A program made the translations under genes and the position numbers. A stretch of 64,000 bases of DNA, taken from positions 9,796,934-9,860,933 of the forward strand of contig JAKGHH010000003.1 in NCBI GenBank assembly GCA_022828595.1, given 5' to 3'. Of this stretch, positions 14,801 through 24,939 are shown piece by piece. The DNA comes from Nelumbo lutea. Taxonomy: Eukaryota; Streptophyta; Magnoliopsida; Proteales; Nelumbonaceae. The notes below the pieces were generated by a model. That model saw nothing but the letters and a program-made list of their open reading frames with translations, ran no database searches and had not been told where the DNA came from. Every line of letters begins with the position of its first letter. Position 1 is the stretch's first letter.

Positions 14801-16843
14801 AGAAAAGGAAAATCATTTTTCCTGAAGTTACCAGAAATGTAGTTTCTGTTTTGGGGCCCTTGCATAGCAGAAAATCAGACTAGCCTGTTGGATGGTCCCC
14901 TCTCCCACTTAAGAGACTGCAGACATAAAAAAGCAGTTTGATAGGATCAGTTGCTTTATGCATCATTTGGGGTCTTGCAAATATTGTGATGGAACCCTTT
15001 TCTACACTTTGAATAGTAACAGAAAAAACAAAGTAATTAAGGAGCCTTTGGACTGTTTTATTGGTTCTCAGTTCTGTAGACCAAGTGCTAACCTTTGTTA
15101 TATGCATCCAATTTGTTGTGGTCACATGAAGTCCAGAAGATCAAGCTTAGTTATTGCAATCAGTTAAAGTGATGAGTGACATTAATCAAAATATTTCTTT
15201 TTGGTTTCTTGAGAACAAATGTTTGTTTAACAAGCAAGAGCGACATTGCAAATTAGAACAGTTATTTCTGCCCTGTCATCTAACATGATATGCAATATAA
15301 GGCAACATGTATCTTCTTTTTCTTTTAGAAAGATGAGCAACTAAAAGGAAGTCTAAAATCAATATAAATTTAAGCATGAGAAACAGAATATGTTACTGCA
15401 ATATAAATATAAGCATGAGTGGCATAATACATTATTGCCTAGAAAATGACCATATTAATAAGTAAATATGATACATTTATAATAAGGTTTGAAACATTTC
15501 TTTGCAACTGTATTCTTGTATGATTATCATTTTGCTCAATTTTAACTGCACATATGTGTACTATATGTCATATAATGTGATAAGTTGTTACTGCAAGCAT
15601 TATATTTACTCTTATTATGAATATGCTAATTTTGATATCTTTTCCAATTCAAGGAGGAGTTACTTCAGGGGTTATAGTTGGTGTTCTGCTTCTGGGTGTT
15701 GTGTCTTTTCTGCTACTATCTCTACTATTATTTCTTTCAGTGGGAATTACCATGGGTAAGCTACTTCAATATAAGGAGGTTCATCAAGAAGGCCAGAAAT
15801 TCCATTGGTATCGAGGTATTGTGAGAGTGACCTTGGGTCCTGGTAAAAGAGGTCAATGGTCATGGAAGAACCAGACAAATTCTGTTTATTTAACAATGTT
15901 TGGTCCCTTGTTTGAGGATCTAAGAGGCCCTCCAAAATACATGCTTTCACAGATTTCTGGGGGAAACCCCAGAAAGCAGGTAGACCGCATCATTGCCTCT
16001 GATGATGAGACAGAAGATGCAGAGGCACCTTTCATCCAGAAGCTCTTTGGCATTCTGAGGATTTACTACACATTACTTGAATCTGTAAGACGGGTCACTC
16101 TTGGAATTGTTGCTGGTGCTTACTCTATCAATGTGTCGTCTAAGACTCCAGCATTGATACTATTATGCATCACCTCTTTTCAGCTCTTTTTCCTTGTTCT
16201 GAAAAAACCTTTTATAAAGAAAAGGGTTCAGCTAGTAGAGATTCTTGCAGTTGCCAGTGAAGTTGGTATCTTCTCTATTTGTCTTGTTCTCTTAGAGAAG
16301 GAATTTTCATACAGGGATGAGAGTAGAGTTGGAATTTTCATGCTTTTTCTATTCCTGGTTGGATTTATTGCACAGTTGATGAATGAATGGTATGCATTGT
16401 ATAGACAGACACTGCAACTGGACCCTGCCATGAACTCTTTCTTATCAGGCCTGAAAACAGCTTCTGTTGGATTGCTGTTGATTTTTATCCCATCAAATCA
16501 GATAAAGAACCTCGACAATGGGTTCCCATTGAACCAATCTGGGGATGGAGAGATGGGCGATACTGTCTCATCTGCTGACCGGCATAGGAGTTCTGGTAGC
16601 AGGAGCTCAGGTAGCAGGAGCTCAGGTACCACAGATAGACCATGGCTGAAACAACTAAGAGAACTGGCAAAAGCAAGCTTTAGTAGGGAAGACAGTGGAG
16701 CTCCAAAAGATCCTTCAAGCAGTAAGAGTGGGTTTTGGGCTGGAAATAGGAGTGGGAGCTCATCAGTAACTTCATCAGCAGATTTCAAGTCGAGACCAAG
16801 AGGATTATATAGAGATTTAGAAGCCATTTTTTCGTCCAGGTGA
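1891..16843 (+). CDS. Multi-pass membrane protein with N-terminal ectodomain, TRP-channel-like layout (1086 aa, 13 exons)
   Basis: Exons that keep one open frame: 1891-2100, 3285-3420, 3729-3865, 4870-5071, 5640-5878, 6254-6365, 8100-8244, 8860-9002, 9576-9742, 11349-11657, 11752-11807, 14449-14663, 15654-16843 (3261 nt, stop TGA). The start is followed by a hydrophobic signal peptide (residues about 5-25). Residues about 27-440 form a cysteine-containing, Ig-like ectodomain (CSNCSIKC near 62-69, CTGGGGFGC near 147-155). Membrane segments lie near 446-470, 627-650, 669-690 and 695-722, with about five more between roughly 790 and 980. A basic, serine-rich tail follows, with a GSRSS repeat. 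The sequence agrees closely with a single-copy plant protein I know only as uncharacterised. The layout recalls TRP/polycystin-type proteins, so a channel or sensor role is an inference. Intron 7 is GC-AG; all others are GT-AG. Introns 3, 11 and 12 (up to 2.6 kb) hold little beyond the repeats listed separately. Confidence 0.9.
2637..2684. repeat. SINE-tail-like fragment in intron 1
   Basis: The 'gctaatcccaaatagttggg' motif followed by 'attaaggccaag' resembles the 3' part of widespread plant SINEs. Only this short piece remains. Confidence 0.35.
2831..2922. repeat. Compound microsatellite (CT)n(CA)n(CTCA)n
   Basis: Three simple repeats run without a break: CT to about 2851, CA to about 2888, then CTCA units to 2922. 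The site is in intron 1 of the membrane-protein gene, outside coding sequence, and is likely length-polymorphic. Confidence 0.95.
6541..7467. mobile_element. TIR element in intron 6, with a nested SINE
   Basis: The ends are inverted copies: catagttgtcaa at the left and ttgacaactatg at the right, each with a 'gcctaggtgactagg' motif just inside. Flanks ggttaatgg and ggtgaatat could be a decayed 9-bp duplication. No transposase frame is present. A SINE sits inside (7087-7239). This resembles common plant non-autonomous elements with 'CAAGGCGCCTAGG' ends; the superfamily is not certain. Confidence 0.6.
7087..7239 (+). mobile_element. Au-type SINE (tRNA-derived)
   Basis: A pol III B-box-like motif ggttcaaatc lies at 7126-7135. 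It is followed by 'aacagcctct', 'ggggtaaggctg', 'tccctccctagaccctgc' and 'ggtgggagcctcgtg', in the order seen in the plant Au SINE family, and ends in a T-rich tract. It is nested in a TIR element in an intron and is not a tRNA gene, since no cloverleaf or anticodon arm can be formed. Confidence 0.8.
9829..10560 (-). mobile_element. 5'-truncated LINE fragment (zf-RVT region) in intron 9
   Basis: On the minus strand the frame at 9971-10273 contains CWAIWLECNSKVF, the hallmark of the region after reverse transcriptase in plant non-LTR elements. A T-run at 9829-9839 is the inverted poly(A) tail, so the element inserted opposite to the host gene. Upstream of it a second frame (10261-10557) is in another phase, so the coding region is broken. 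The 5' end and target duplication were not found. Confidence 0.7.
12436..12809. repeat. Perfect 187-bp tandem duplication in intron 11
   Basis: Two head-to-tail units, 12436-12622 and 12623-12809, appear identical base for base, including an internal 'accatcatcatcaccatta' stretch. They do not resemble a mobile element and code for nothing. Identity of the copies implies a very recent event or an assembly duplication. Confidence 0.95.
13203..13300. repeat. Dispersed plant repeat fragment in intron 11
   Basis: The run 'ccttgctccaactatatggg' with 'gttggctacat' is the complement of a motif widespread in plant SINE and LINE tails. The following 300 bp look like further decayed repeat without a usable frame. 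Confidence 0.4.
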
Positions 16844-17089
16844 AATTTAAACAGTTACATGGAACAGTAGAGGACCCAAGTGTATGAAGAGGTATTTGTA
16901 CAGGCTTTCATCAGATGAACCATAACTGATATGCTTCTATTAAGTCAAGATGGTTTTTGGGTTCGATGGTTGATGGGAGATTATAGTTCTTAGCTTTTGT
17001 TTATATTCAATTTTTTTTTTTTCACTTTTGTATGTATATGAAATTCTTAGAAATAAAAGATGGCTAAATGAAGCTGTTATGTAGATCTG
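16844..17089 (+). other. Likely 3' untranslated region of the membrane-protein gene
   Basis: About 250 bp follow the stop codon. An 'aaataaaaga' sequence near 17052 could serve as a poly(A) signal. No transcript evidence is available. Confidence 0.35.
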
Positions 17090-17310
17090 TGACTTTATGA
17101 GTTGTAGAGGATTGGATTGGATTGGACCCAGGCCATTCATATATTGGATTGGGTTGAATTGAACCATTATCCAATTCATTGATAGAAGATAAGAATACAG
17201 ATGTCAATGGACCAGGTTTGGGTTGGAACCATTCTAAATTAAAACCAATTTGAACAAATTGGATGGTCCAGACATTGAATTGGATTGGTCCAAAATGCTC
17301 CAAAGTATTT
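17090..17310. mobile_element. Partial GGTCCAATCC-family hAT MITE, inverted copy
   Basis: Its reverse complement aligns with the element at 44693-45071: both have 'ccaattcaatgtctggac', 'tccattgacat' and 'ttcttatctt' in the same order. The outer ends are not clear, so it is probably truncated. There is no coding capacity. Confidence 0.6.
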
Positions 17311-17323
17311 ATCAATTGAGTTC

Positions 17324-17492
17324 AGATCTGGTCCTCACAGGGCACTTCTCACACCGACCTCACAATACGTCCTAATCGCACATTAGGAACATTTCCTGTA
17401 CTTATATTTATTATTCATGGAGAAATGTTCCTAATAGACGGTGGGATGTAGCTGTGAATTTAGCGTGAAGAACACTGTGAGGAGCAAATCCC
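17324..17492. mobile_element. Foldback MITE, family FB1, copy 2
   Basis: The left arm (gatctggtcctcacagggca, later cattaggaacatttcc) mirrors the right arm (ggagaaatgttcctaatag, later tgtgaggagcaaatccc). Order and loop composition match the copies at 856, 20828 and 22284. It lies just beyond the 3' end of the membrane-protein gene. Confidence 0.8.
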
Positions 17493-18336
17493 AATTCTCA
17501 TCAGATTGGACTGAACCTGATCCATCATTAATGGATGATCCGGCAGGACTATGTCGAGCTATATCACTTTGTATCATGATTTTATGGCCATACATACGGA
17601 GTTATGGACCAATACACAAAACCTGCGTAATAGACCTTCAAAAAAAAAAAAAAAAAAACTACGTAATTCAAAATTTGAATTTTAAACTCTAATCCAGCCA
17701 CATAATTTAAATTTTAAATTCTCCTTAACTATCTTACTTAAAAGACTACTAATACTATTTAACCCTTTATCCATATTTAAATCATATTAATGCTTACTAA
17801 TTAAAGCTATTAACTACTAATTTTCTTATATTTGAAATTTTATAAAAAAAAGTATATGTTAATGCTTTTGGCAAGGATTGAACTTCTCGGATGATGGGTA
17901 AGAATCCTTATTACATTAAAACGTAAGATGAGTTTTAAGTTTTGAATCTTTTGAGCCATCTTTTATGAATACTTATTAGTATCATATCAAAGAAAAAAAA
18001 GAGAAGGCAAGTGAATTAGTTGATCTTTAAAATTAGTAATTTTAAGTATGATTTTTTCAGAACACTATTTTTCCTTGAGTGTATCTCGGTGATTCACAAT
18101 TCATATATATGACTAGGAATTTTAATAATTGAAAATTTAGTTTATTAATGTATTTATAGAATTTATATGAGTATTTCTAATAACATGTATCCTAATTTTA
18201 TTTTACCCTGTTCAAGCATATTCAAAGCATGATCTCATGTTTATCTTCTTCTTTGATAATCTTTATTAGCGGTATAAGTCAGATTGTCTGATTTGAAGAA
18301 CTTCAACCACATCCGGCTAGGGTTAGGGCACATTGA
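17493..18336. other. AT-rich spacer, nothing recognised
   Basis: The stretch has a poly(A) run at 17640-17658 and AT-rich sequence, with no protein-like frame or repeat structure that I can name. Confidence 0.4.
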
Positions 18337-18500
18337 AATATAGGCAAATTTCTTAAACTACCCTTATGGTTTAGCTAATTGACTAACTCTACCCTTACCG
18401 TTTAACTATTGTCTTGCACCACCCTACTATTTTTAACAATTGCCTAAAACCTCCATAACTGTTAATGTTCCATCATAAACCGTTCACATGTAATGTCACA
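18337..18500. mobile_element. Isolated terminal repeat of the MU1 Mutator-like family
   Basis: The run 'tttcttaaactaccctta', then 'aattgactaactctaccc' and 'acaattgcctaaaac', matches in order the inverted terminal repeats of the elements at 27689-29269 and 36240-38474. No opposite repeat was found to its right, so this is a lone or decayed end. Confidence 0.6.
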
Positions 18501-19170
18501 TGACTGTTATATTTAAAAAAAAAAAACCTTAATTTATCCTTTTGTACTCTACTTTCTCCCCACCACAAAAGATAGTTTGTCGAGGAAGAAAGGAATTTTA
18601 CTCCCCAAGAAGCTCTAATGGCGGCAAGGAATTTTGCTCCCTGACACCCATGTAGGCTGGCTTTGCACTAATCCACCTAGTCCTGGCCAAACACTGTAAT
18701 ACCAACATCACCACCTACGCTGCACACTGATATCATTTGATATGTCCCTTAGGAGAATTCACCCAAAAAGTTGGTTGTTAAAGGGAGGGAACCCAAGCAC
18801 ATATATATCACACAACAGTATCTCATACTACTGATATGGGATATCTCACATTAGCATCCCATACTATCAATGTGGGACAAAGGGATCGTAGCACCCTCCT
18901 GATCTATTTTCTCAAGCCAACTCCAAACTTTATTCTTTAAATCTTTTGCTCTCTACTTCGTTTAATATAAAATTGCAAGTGCTTTTGGAGTCTGAAACAA
19001 TTTGAACAAACTTAGCTCTTCAGAATTCTGAGTTCTGATACACGAGTGAGATTCGATTGAACTAGAGTGCCAACTCAGGAGAGAGAGACGGCAAAAAGGA
19101 CGTAGACAGAAATGGAGGTGGAGGTGGAGACGGAAAATAGAGGTGGAGACAGAAATGGAGCAGCATCTAC

Positions 19171-19431
19171 CATTATTTTCAAAACCGGATCGGGTCGGAT
19201 TGGAAAAATTGGGAACCTGTCACCTGACAGGTTTTGTTTTCCTCCAAAACCATTGATTTTAGTCAGCAAACCGCTGAACCGGCCGGTTAACCGTTTGAAT
19301 GGTTTTGACAATTTTCTAATTTTTTATTTATTTTTATTTTTTTATTAGAACGGGCCAGTTATTTGGATTAAACGATCGGACCATTCGAACTAATAACCAG
19401 ACCCCTGACCGATTCGTTTTTAAAAGCCATG
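19171..19431. mobile_element. hAT-type MITE, family HM1, copy 1
   Basis: A perfect 8-bp target duplication, gcatctac, flanks the element (19163-19170 and 19432-19439). The ends are inverted (cattattttcaaaaccgg against catggcttttaaaaacg). The centre has the 'agaacgggcc' motif shared by the other copies at 46642, 57006 and 60945. It has no coding capacity. An 8-bp duplication is typical of hAT elements. Confidence 0.85.
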
Positions 19432-20040
19432 GCATCTACTTCTCATCTTTTTAGATGGTGTAATACAATAGTTAAACAATATATTAGCTAGTCAATTAGT
19501 TAAACTATATGGATAATTTAATAAATTTGTCCTTAAACAAATTTAACAAGTTCGCAACCCAACCTGACCCAACAGGATATATACTTGGATAACCGGTTAT
19601 GTCATTTATTGTCCCCCAAGCTCCATAATTTTCTAGAATGAAAATTGTTATTATTTCACACCAGAAACTATATAAATTACTCCATAGCTAAGCGAGGGGC
19701 TACGGGACCATTCAATTCTCTCCGCTTGTGCATTAAAGCAACAATAATGTTATTACGTTACAGTATAACAGAATTTCCGGACCAGGCCTACGTTGAACCG
19801 TTATTCTGAAAATAGGACCAACGATGACTACATTTTGGGAGGGCCCACCGATTCATTTATGCGTTGGTTCAACCATTATTATTTTTGAAAATTAGACAAT
19901 TAATTGTATTGAACTGATGTTACTAGAATGAGGCCGTCAATTGGACTGCTTTCCAAATTTAGAATAAATTCAATCCAGGGATCATTATTGATACCTGCCC
20001 CAATAAAAATTAAAAATAACAAAAATCATAACAACAAAAT

Positions 20041-20245
20041 CACCCCTTGATTGTTTCTGTAAAAAAAAAAAAAAGTCACCCCTTGATTGTTTCTGTAAAA
20101 AAAAAAAAAGTCACCCCTTGATTGTTTCTGTAAAAAAAAAAAAAGTCACCCCTTGATTGTTTCTGTAAAAAAAAAAAAAAAGTCACCCCTTGATTGTTTC
20201 TGTAAAAAAAAAAAAAAGTGTCACCCCTTGATTGTTTCTGTAAAA
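20041..20245. repeat. Six-copy tandem array of a 35-38 bp unit
   Basis: Units begin at 20041, 20077, 20112, 20147, 20184 and 20222. Each is caccccttgattgtttctg followed by a run of 11-15 A and 'gt'. Length differences come almost only from the A-run, which suggests slippage. The last unit is incomplete. There are no unique spacers. Confidence 0.95.
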
Positions 20246-20827
20246 TATGAACTGCACCGCACCCATAATCTATCTTTGTATCTATATATCTATCTTTCAT
20301 TCCGTCCACATGGTTCTTGTGTTATCAGCCTATCAACATCTATGCCCTTCATCATCAATAAAAATAAGAAAAGAAATTCCATTCATCCATTCTTCTACTC
20401 TTAAGTTCAAGATGTGAATTTTTAGGAATTTATGATAATATTGTTGAATAATTGAATAGAGTAGGTGTCGATATTGCCTTTCTTTTGTTCATTGTTTACT
20501 TGTACTTTTTTGCACAACGAGAGTAAGTATGAATGGATTAGTTTTGGCCTTGGTCATAGATCCATTCTATCATTCTTTTTTTTTTTTTGCCTTTTATAGT
20601 CCATTCTCCCTCGATTCCCCAAATGTATTTATCCCCACCCCTATAAACTATAAACACCATCCCATCTTTGATACTGACCCGAATTCTAAGGGGGATTGAA
20701 CTAAAATTACGCTTTTTTTTTTTATAAAATCCAAAAAATACTATCAAGGATTGAGAGATGCATCTGACTTTACCTCTGATGTCAATGATCTTATGATTTG
20801 ATTTTTAAGGGTGGGTCATTATGAGAC

Positions 20828-20996
20828 GGGATCTGCTCCTCACACAGGATGCTTCACAATGACTTTACAGACACATTCCACCATGCACAGGAAACATTTT
20901 CCGTACTTTTATATTATTATTTACAGGAGATGTTCCCAATGCACGGTGGGATGTGTCTGTGAGGTCATTGTGAGGCGCCCCGTGTGAGAGCAGATC
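20828..20996. mobile_element. Foldback MITE, family FB1, copy 3 (best preserved)
   Basis: The left arm gggatctgctcctcacac and the reverse complement of the right arm (gggatctgctctcacacg) agree, and the match continues for about 75 bp through 'cacaatgac', 'cagacacat' and 'gaaacatt' to a loop of about 30 bp. This copy defines the family best. Confidence 0.85.
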
Positions 20997-21007
20997 CCAA
21001 ATCGGCT

Positions 21008-21161
21008 ATTACTTGGTGTAATGGTAAAATCTTAGGTTAACAAGCCTAAGACCATAGGTTCAAGTCTGAGAGTATATGGGCCACTTGGTGTGAATAAAGT
21101 TAGGTCTATATCCATTCTGCCCCTCTCAAGACCCCATGCAGCTATGGCTTAATGAAGGCTT
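21008..21161 (+). mobile_element. SINE-like element with A-box, B-box and poly(A) tail
   Basis: An A-box-like 'tggtgtaatgg' near 21014 and a B-box-like 'ggttcaagtct' at 21057-21067 are spaced as in tRNA-derived SINEs. The element ends in a run of nine or ten A after 'gaaggcttg'. It inserted right beside the foldback MITE at 20828-20996. Target duplications were not resolved. Confidence 0.6.
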
Positions 21162-21169
21162 GAAAAAAA

Positions 21170-22283
21170 AAAGTCCACATAAAATGACTTATGAGATGAT
21201 CCCAATTCCCACATGGGTCAATGGTGTTGTTGGGTGATTTAATTTCAGCACATGCCCATTCATATTTGTACTGAAATTTTAATTAATTATAATAGGATAA
21301 CAAGGACCGAACACTAGGCCATTTAATTAAACATGCTTTGTTGCCATCCCAAGAACCAACCATTCAGCCTAAAATCTTAAGCTGTTAGGTGATGAAGTCC
21401 CTTTTATTCTCTAATAATTTGATCTTGTTTTAAAACCTATTACTGAAATTTTATCGAGAAAAAGAAAACATGTTGCTTTCCTCTCTTTATGAACTTGTCC
21501 TGGAGTAGATTTCTCAAAGGGGATAATATTAATGATAGTTTTTGAACAATTACAAGTGGGCAATTTCTTAATTATCATAAGTGGACAGTTTTTGGAATGA
21601 GTGTAAAGGACATGTATGCCCTTTTTATGCCCGTTGTATATTACTTAGATAAGGAGTAAAAAAGTATAATAAAAAATCCAGAAAATGGGGTTATTCACTC
21701 TTTTATTAATAGTATAGATATAACGAAATTCAGTTATATTTGGATTAGTAAATTTGAGTTTTGATATGAGTTTAATTTCTTGCCAAGGTCTAAATTTAGG
21801 GCTGGTCTTGGGATGGCCCTTAACCCAATTAAATCCATCAAGTTTGCATCCTTATTTCCTTAAAAGAGAATTGAAAGGGAATTTTATGGCTTGTTCTATT
21901 TTGTGTTTGAAAAAGGTATGGCTCATCTCAGAATAACACACAATACTATACATACACACAAGTTTCATTGATAGAGGGTATGTTTAAGTCTTTTACCAAA
22001 AAAAAAAATGACAAAAGAGATTAAACAAAACGAATAGGAAACTCAAACTGAGGGCATGCTTGGCAAACCCTAAATGAGAGGATGCCATAAACAAGCGATT
22101 GGCAAGAAATTGTTTTGCAAATAGACATTCTTCAGTCAAGAGGCAAGAAATTGTTTTCTTTCTTTTCAATCAGGGTGGGAGTTTTGCAAAGAGAGCTTGT
22201 GTTTGGTGTTCTCTTCTACAGTCTAGGGCGGGACTCATTGTTCTATTTTTCAATCTTTGATCCAAGAGTAAGACTCATGAATT
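21170..22283. other. Spacer, nothing recognised
   Basis: AT-rich sequence without a convincing frame. Short frames here have no domain or conserved look. Confidence 0.4.
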
Positions 22284-22440
22284 AGGATCTACTCCTCACA
22301 GAATACACCTCACACTGACTTCAGGTACATTATTCCACTGTGTATTGAGAATATCTCCCATAAATAATAATACATAAACATGGGAAATGTTCCCGATACA
22401 TATGGTGAGATGTGCCTCAGAGGTTGGTGCGAGGAGATTC
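22284..22440. mobile_element. Foldback MITE, family FB1, copy 4
   Basis: The left arm (aggatctactcctcacaga, then cactgtgtattgagaatatc) is mirrored by the right arm (gggaaatgttcccgatacat, then gtgcgaggag). It is more diverged than the copy at 20828, so the family has been active more than once or this copy is older. Confidence 0.75.
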
Positions 22441-23200
22441 ATTGCTCTAACATACCACATTCTAGAATAGGCTCTAATCCTCTTATTATGAATCATCCCA
22501 GTAATTATTTAAATCCAGTAAAATTTTTACTTGAAAAAATTATGATGAATTTTTCAAGCCATTTCAGTTGTCAAAATCCATGGTATTGAATTAATGCAAA
22601 TTCTTACATTAGTACTAACAAATCGATATGATGCTCCAAATGAATAAAAAAGCTCCATATATATTAACTTATATCTGAGCTGTATACTTTATTCATTTGG
22701 GCGGTAAAAACAAGTTTTCTTTAGCTGGTTTGATACGGGTGCCCGCTTCGCTTGGGAGTCAACGAGGTCTCACCCGCCAAATACAATCTGTCATAGTGCT
22801 TTCAGTCCATTTCCAAATTCCAATCCAGTGCCAATTGCTGCGTTTTCGATCCAGCCCTCACGCCTCTTTCTCTTTTTCTCTCGTTTTTCTATTGAGAGCT
22901 CATCAAATATTGAAAATCCAAGTAATTTGCAGCGGATAGACAGTTGCCTGTGGTATCGTGAAGAATAGAGATGGGGGAAACAGAAAGGGAGCCCGGATCT
23001 CCCTTCACTTGTATTTTTTATTTTTGAGTTAAAAAAAAATCAAATAATGAAATAACGGGGAGTTGCCAGTTGGGTTAAATAAGAATGACTCAACAGTTCC
23101 TTCCCGAACAGAATAAACGAAGTCAAACCAAATAGCCACTACATTTGACTCACTAAGTGTCGATGGCAAGGAATATGCAACGTCCACGTCTGTCTCCGGC
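22441..23200. other. Spacer downstream of the F-box pseudogene
   Basis: A 'tatatatt' stretch lies near 22657 and a short frame at 22697-22939 has no recognisable domain. It holds no supported gene and could include 3' untranslated sequence of the F-box pseudogene. Confidence 0.35.
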
Positions 23201-24397
23201 TCAGTTGCCAACCGACTTTACCGTGATTTTCCTACTCCCCGAAGTCAAAGCCATCTGAAGATCATTGGTTCTTACCCTCGAGCAAGTGAACACGAATCTG
23301 TCCATTCTATTTCCATCATTGATGATGGAGTTATGAACGTATCCCCACTCTCCCGCCATACCGTTGATCAATTTGCAGAACATAATATGTTGAGGATTCG
23401 ATGGATTATAGATGTAAACGAAACCTTCCGCAGTCGATACCCCGATTGATGACGGAAACGAATAATCCTCATTCGTCAGCCTCTCGACCATCTACCCCGG
23501 CATGTTCCCCATTGCCTTACAGTCGAAGGTCTCACAGTTGACTTCCCAAAGCCCGATGCCTTGGATGCTGTCGGTAACTTCTCCCATCATCAGCCCAACC
23601 AGAATCAAGCGCCCATCCGAAGACCCAGTGATTAAGGAACAAAGCACAGATGGTCCTGGGCGGTGTAAATTGAAGGGACCTCCCCACGTCTTCTTCTCCG
23701 GGTCGAAAGTGCAAATGACGCCAGAGAGTTTCTCCAAGACGAAGAGTTGGCCCTTGGACACGGCGATCGAGAGGCAGGTGGTGGAGGCAGAGCCCACGAG
23801 GATGGCAGGCATGGATCGGCACATCTCCCACTTGCGTGAATCGAGGTTGTACATCTCCACGGCGGGCGGGTCATCTTCAAACGCGGAGGTGCCACCGGCG
23901 ACGACGACGTGGGAGCCAATAATAGCAACGAGGGGATCCACTCGCCACACAAGAGGAGTCTCAGGATTGTGCCACGTGACGTTGAGGGCATCAAGTGAGA
24001 AGGCGAATATGGAGGAAGAGAGAATGTAAAGGAGATTTGGGTGGGGTTGGGATGACGAGCGGAGGAGGTAGAAGGTTAGGGGTGGAGGCAGCATTTTGAT
24101 TAATCTCAAATCCATCCAAACATGGGAATTGGAATCATAGGCATGGGCGGTTATTGAAGATGGGTTGCGACGACTCTGGAGATAGAGGATGAGCCATGGG
24201 TTGGCACGCGGGGAAGAATTGGAAAAGAGGTGACTATGTCTACGGCGTGTCGCCAAGCCTTGGATACGCGAGAGGCAGGCAGGAGGAAGGAGGTGGATGA
24301 GAGAAACACGCGACAGGATAGACTCCAATACATCTCCATAAAGAGGAGGAGCTTCATCAGCTTCTGCTGCCAATTCTTCTGCTTTTTTTATATCCAC
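23201..24397 (-). pseudogene. F-box/kelch-repeat protein pseudogene
   Basis: The frame starts at 24397 (MDIKKAEELAAEADEAPPLY) and holds an F-box followed by kelch-like blades (for example YNLDSRKWEMCRSMPA and CTFDPEKKTWGG). It would be about 398 residues in a single exon, the usual size for plant proteins of this type, which recruit targets to SCF ubiquitin ligases. Three defects are visible. At about 24240-24300 the F-box helix reads correctly only in another frame (LLPASRVSKAWRHAV), so two compensating indels garble it. A TAG at 23492-23494 then stops the frame after GNMPG, and translation could resume in the same frame at MVERLTNEDY for 96 more residues. The kelch part otherwise stays open, which suggests recent decay or sequencing error. 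The nearest relative I can suggest is the Arabidopsis At1g23390 type; this is from memory. Confidence 0.8.
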
Positions 24398-24939
24398 CAG
24401 CAGGAATCCTCTCCATCAATCCTGTCCTCAAAGCATCTCTCTCTATACACATGCTATATAATTTATTTCAATAATTATAAATATATAATAATAAAAAGCT
24501 CTTTGTTTATTCAATCAAACGTATGAGGTCACATGAATGAATTTAAAAAACACAGAAGTAGGTGATAATTTTAAAAAAACACACACACACAAAGGTGGAA
24601 GAATTCTTTCTAGTAATAATTACAATGTAAAACGAGGGAGGAACCGAGGAAGAAGTTGGTGTATACTTTGAAATATCTTCCGGAAAAACCCAGGGTCTGA
24701 TAGACAACTAAATTTTAAATTTTCATGATTCATGCCAACTAAACAACTAAATTTTCTGTTTGGGCTCAAAAGTCATAACCAATTCTAAAAATTAATTATT
24801 TAAATCTTGACCGGATTTGAATTCGAATAAGTATTTATGAGATCTAATTGGATTTTCGTTTCGAGTTGGATCTACAGTGTATCGGATGGGATTCAAATAT
24901 ACCTTATTCAAATCTAGCCTGAATCGTTTGCATTCCTAT
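24398..24939. other. Spacer upstream of the F-box pseudogene
   Basis: The stretch is AT-rich with a short (AC)n run near 24580. It would contain the promoter of the F-box gene, but I see no clear TATA box in the right place. Confidence 0.35.

Noticed and set aside
20041..20245. CRISPR-like repeat array
   Set aside because: There are no unique spacers; the units are joined directly with only A-run length differences, and the genome is a plant's.
21008..21161. tRNA gene
   Set aside because: A- and B-box-like motifs are followed by a non-tRNA body and a poly(A) tail, as in a SINE.
23502..24029. 175-codon plus-strand frame
   Set aside because: It is the antisense of the kelch region; the minus strand gives the conserved protein.
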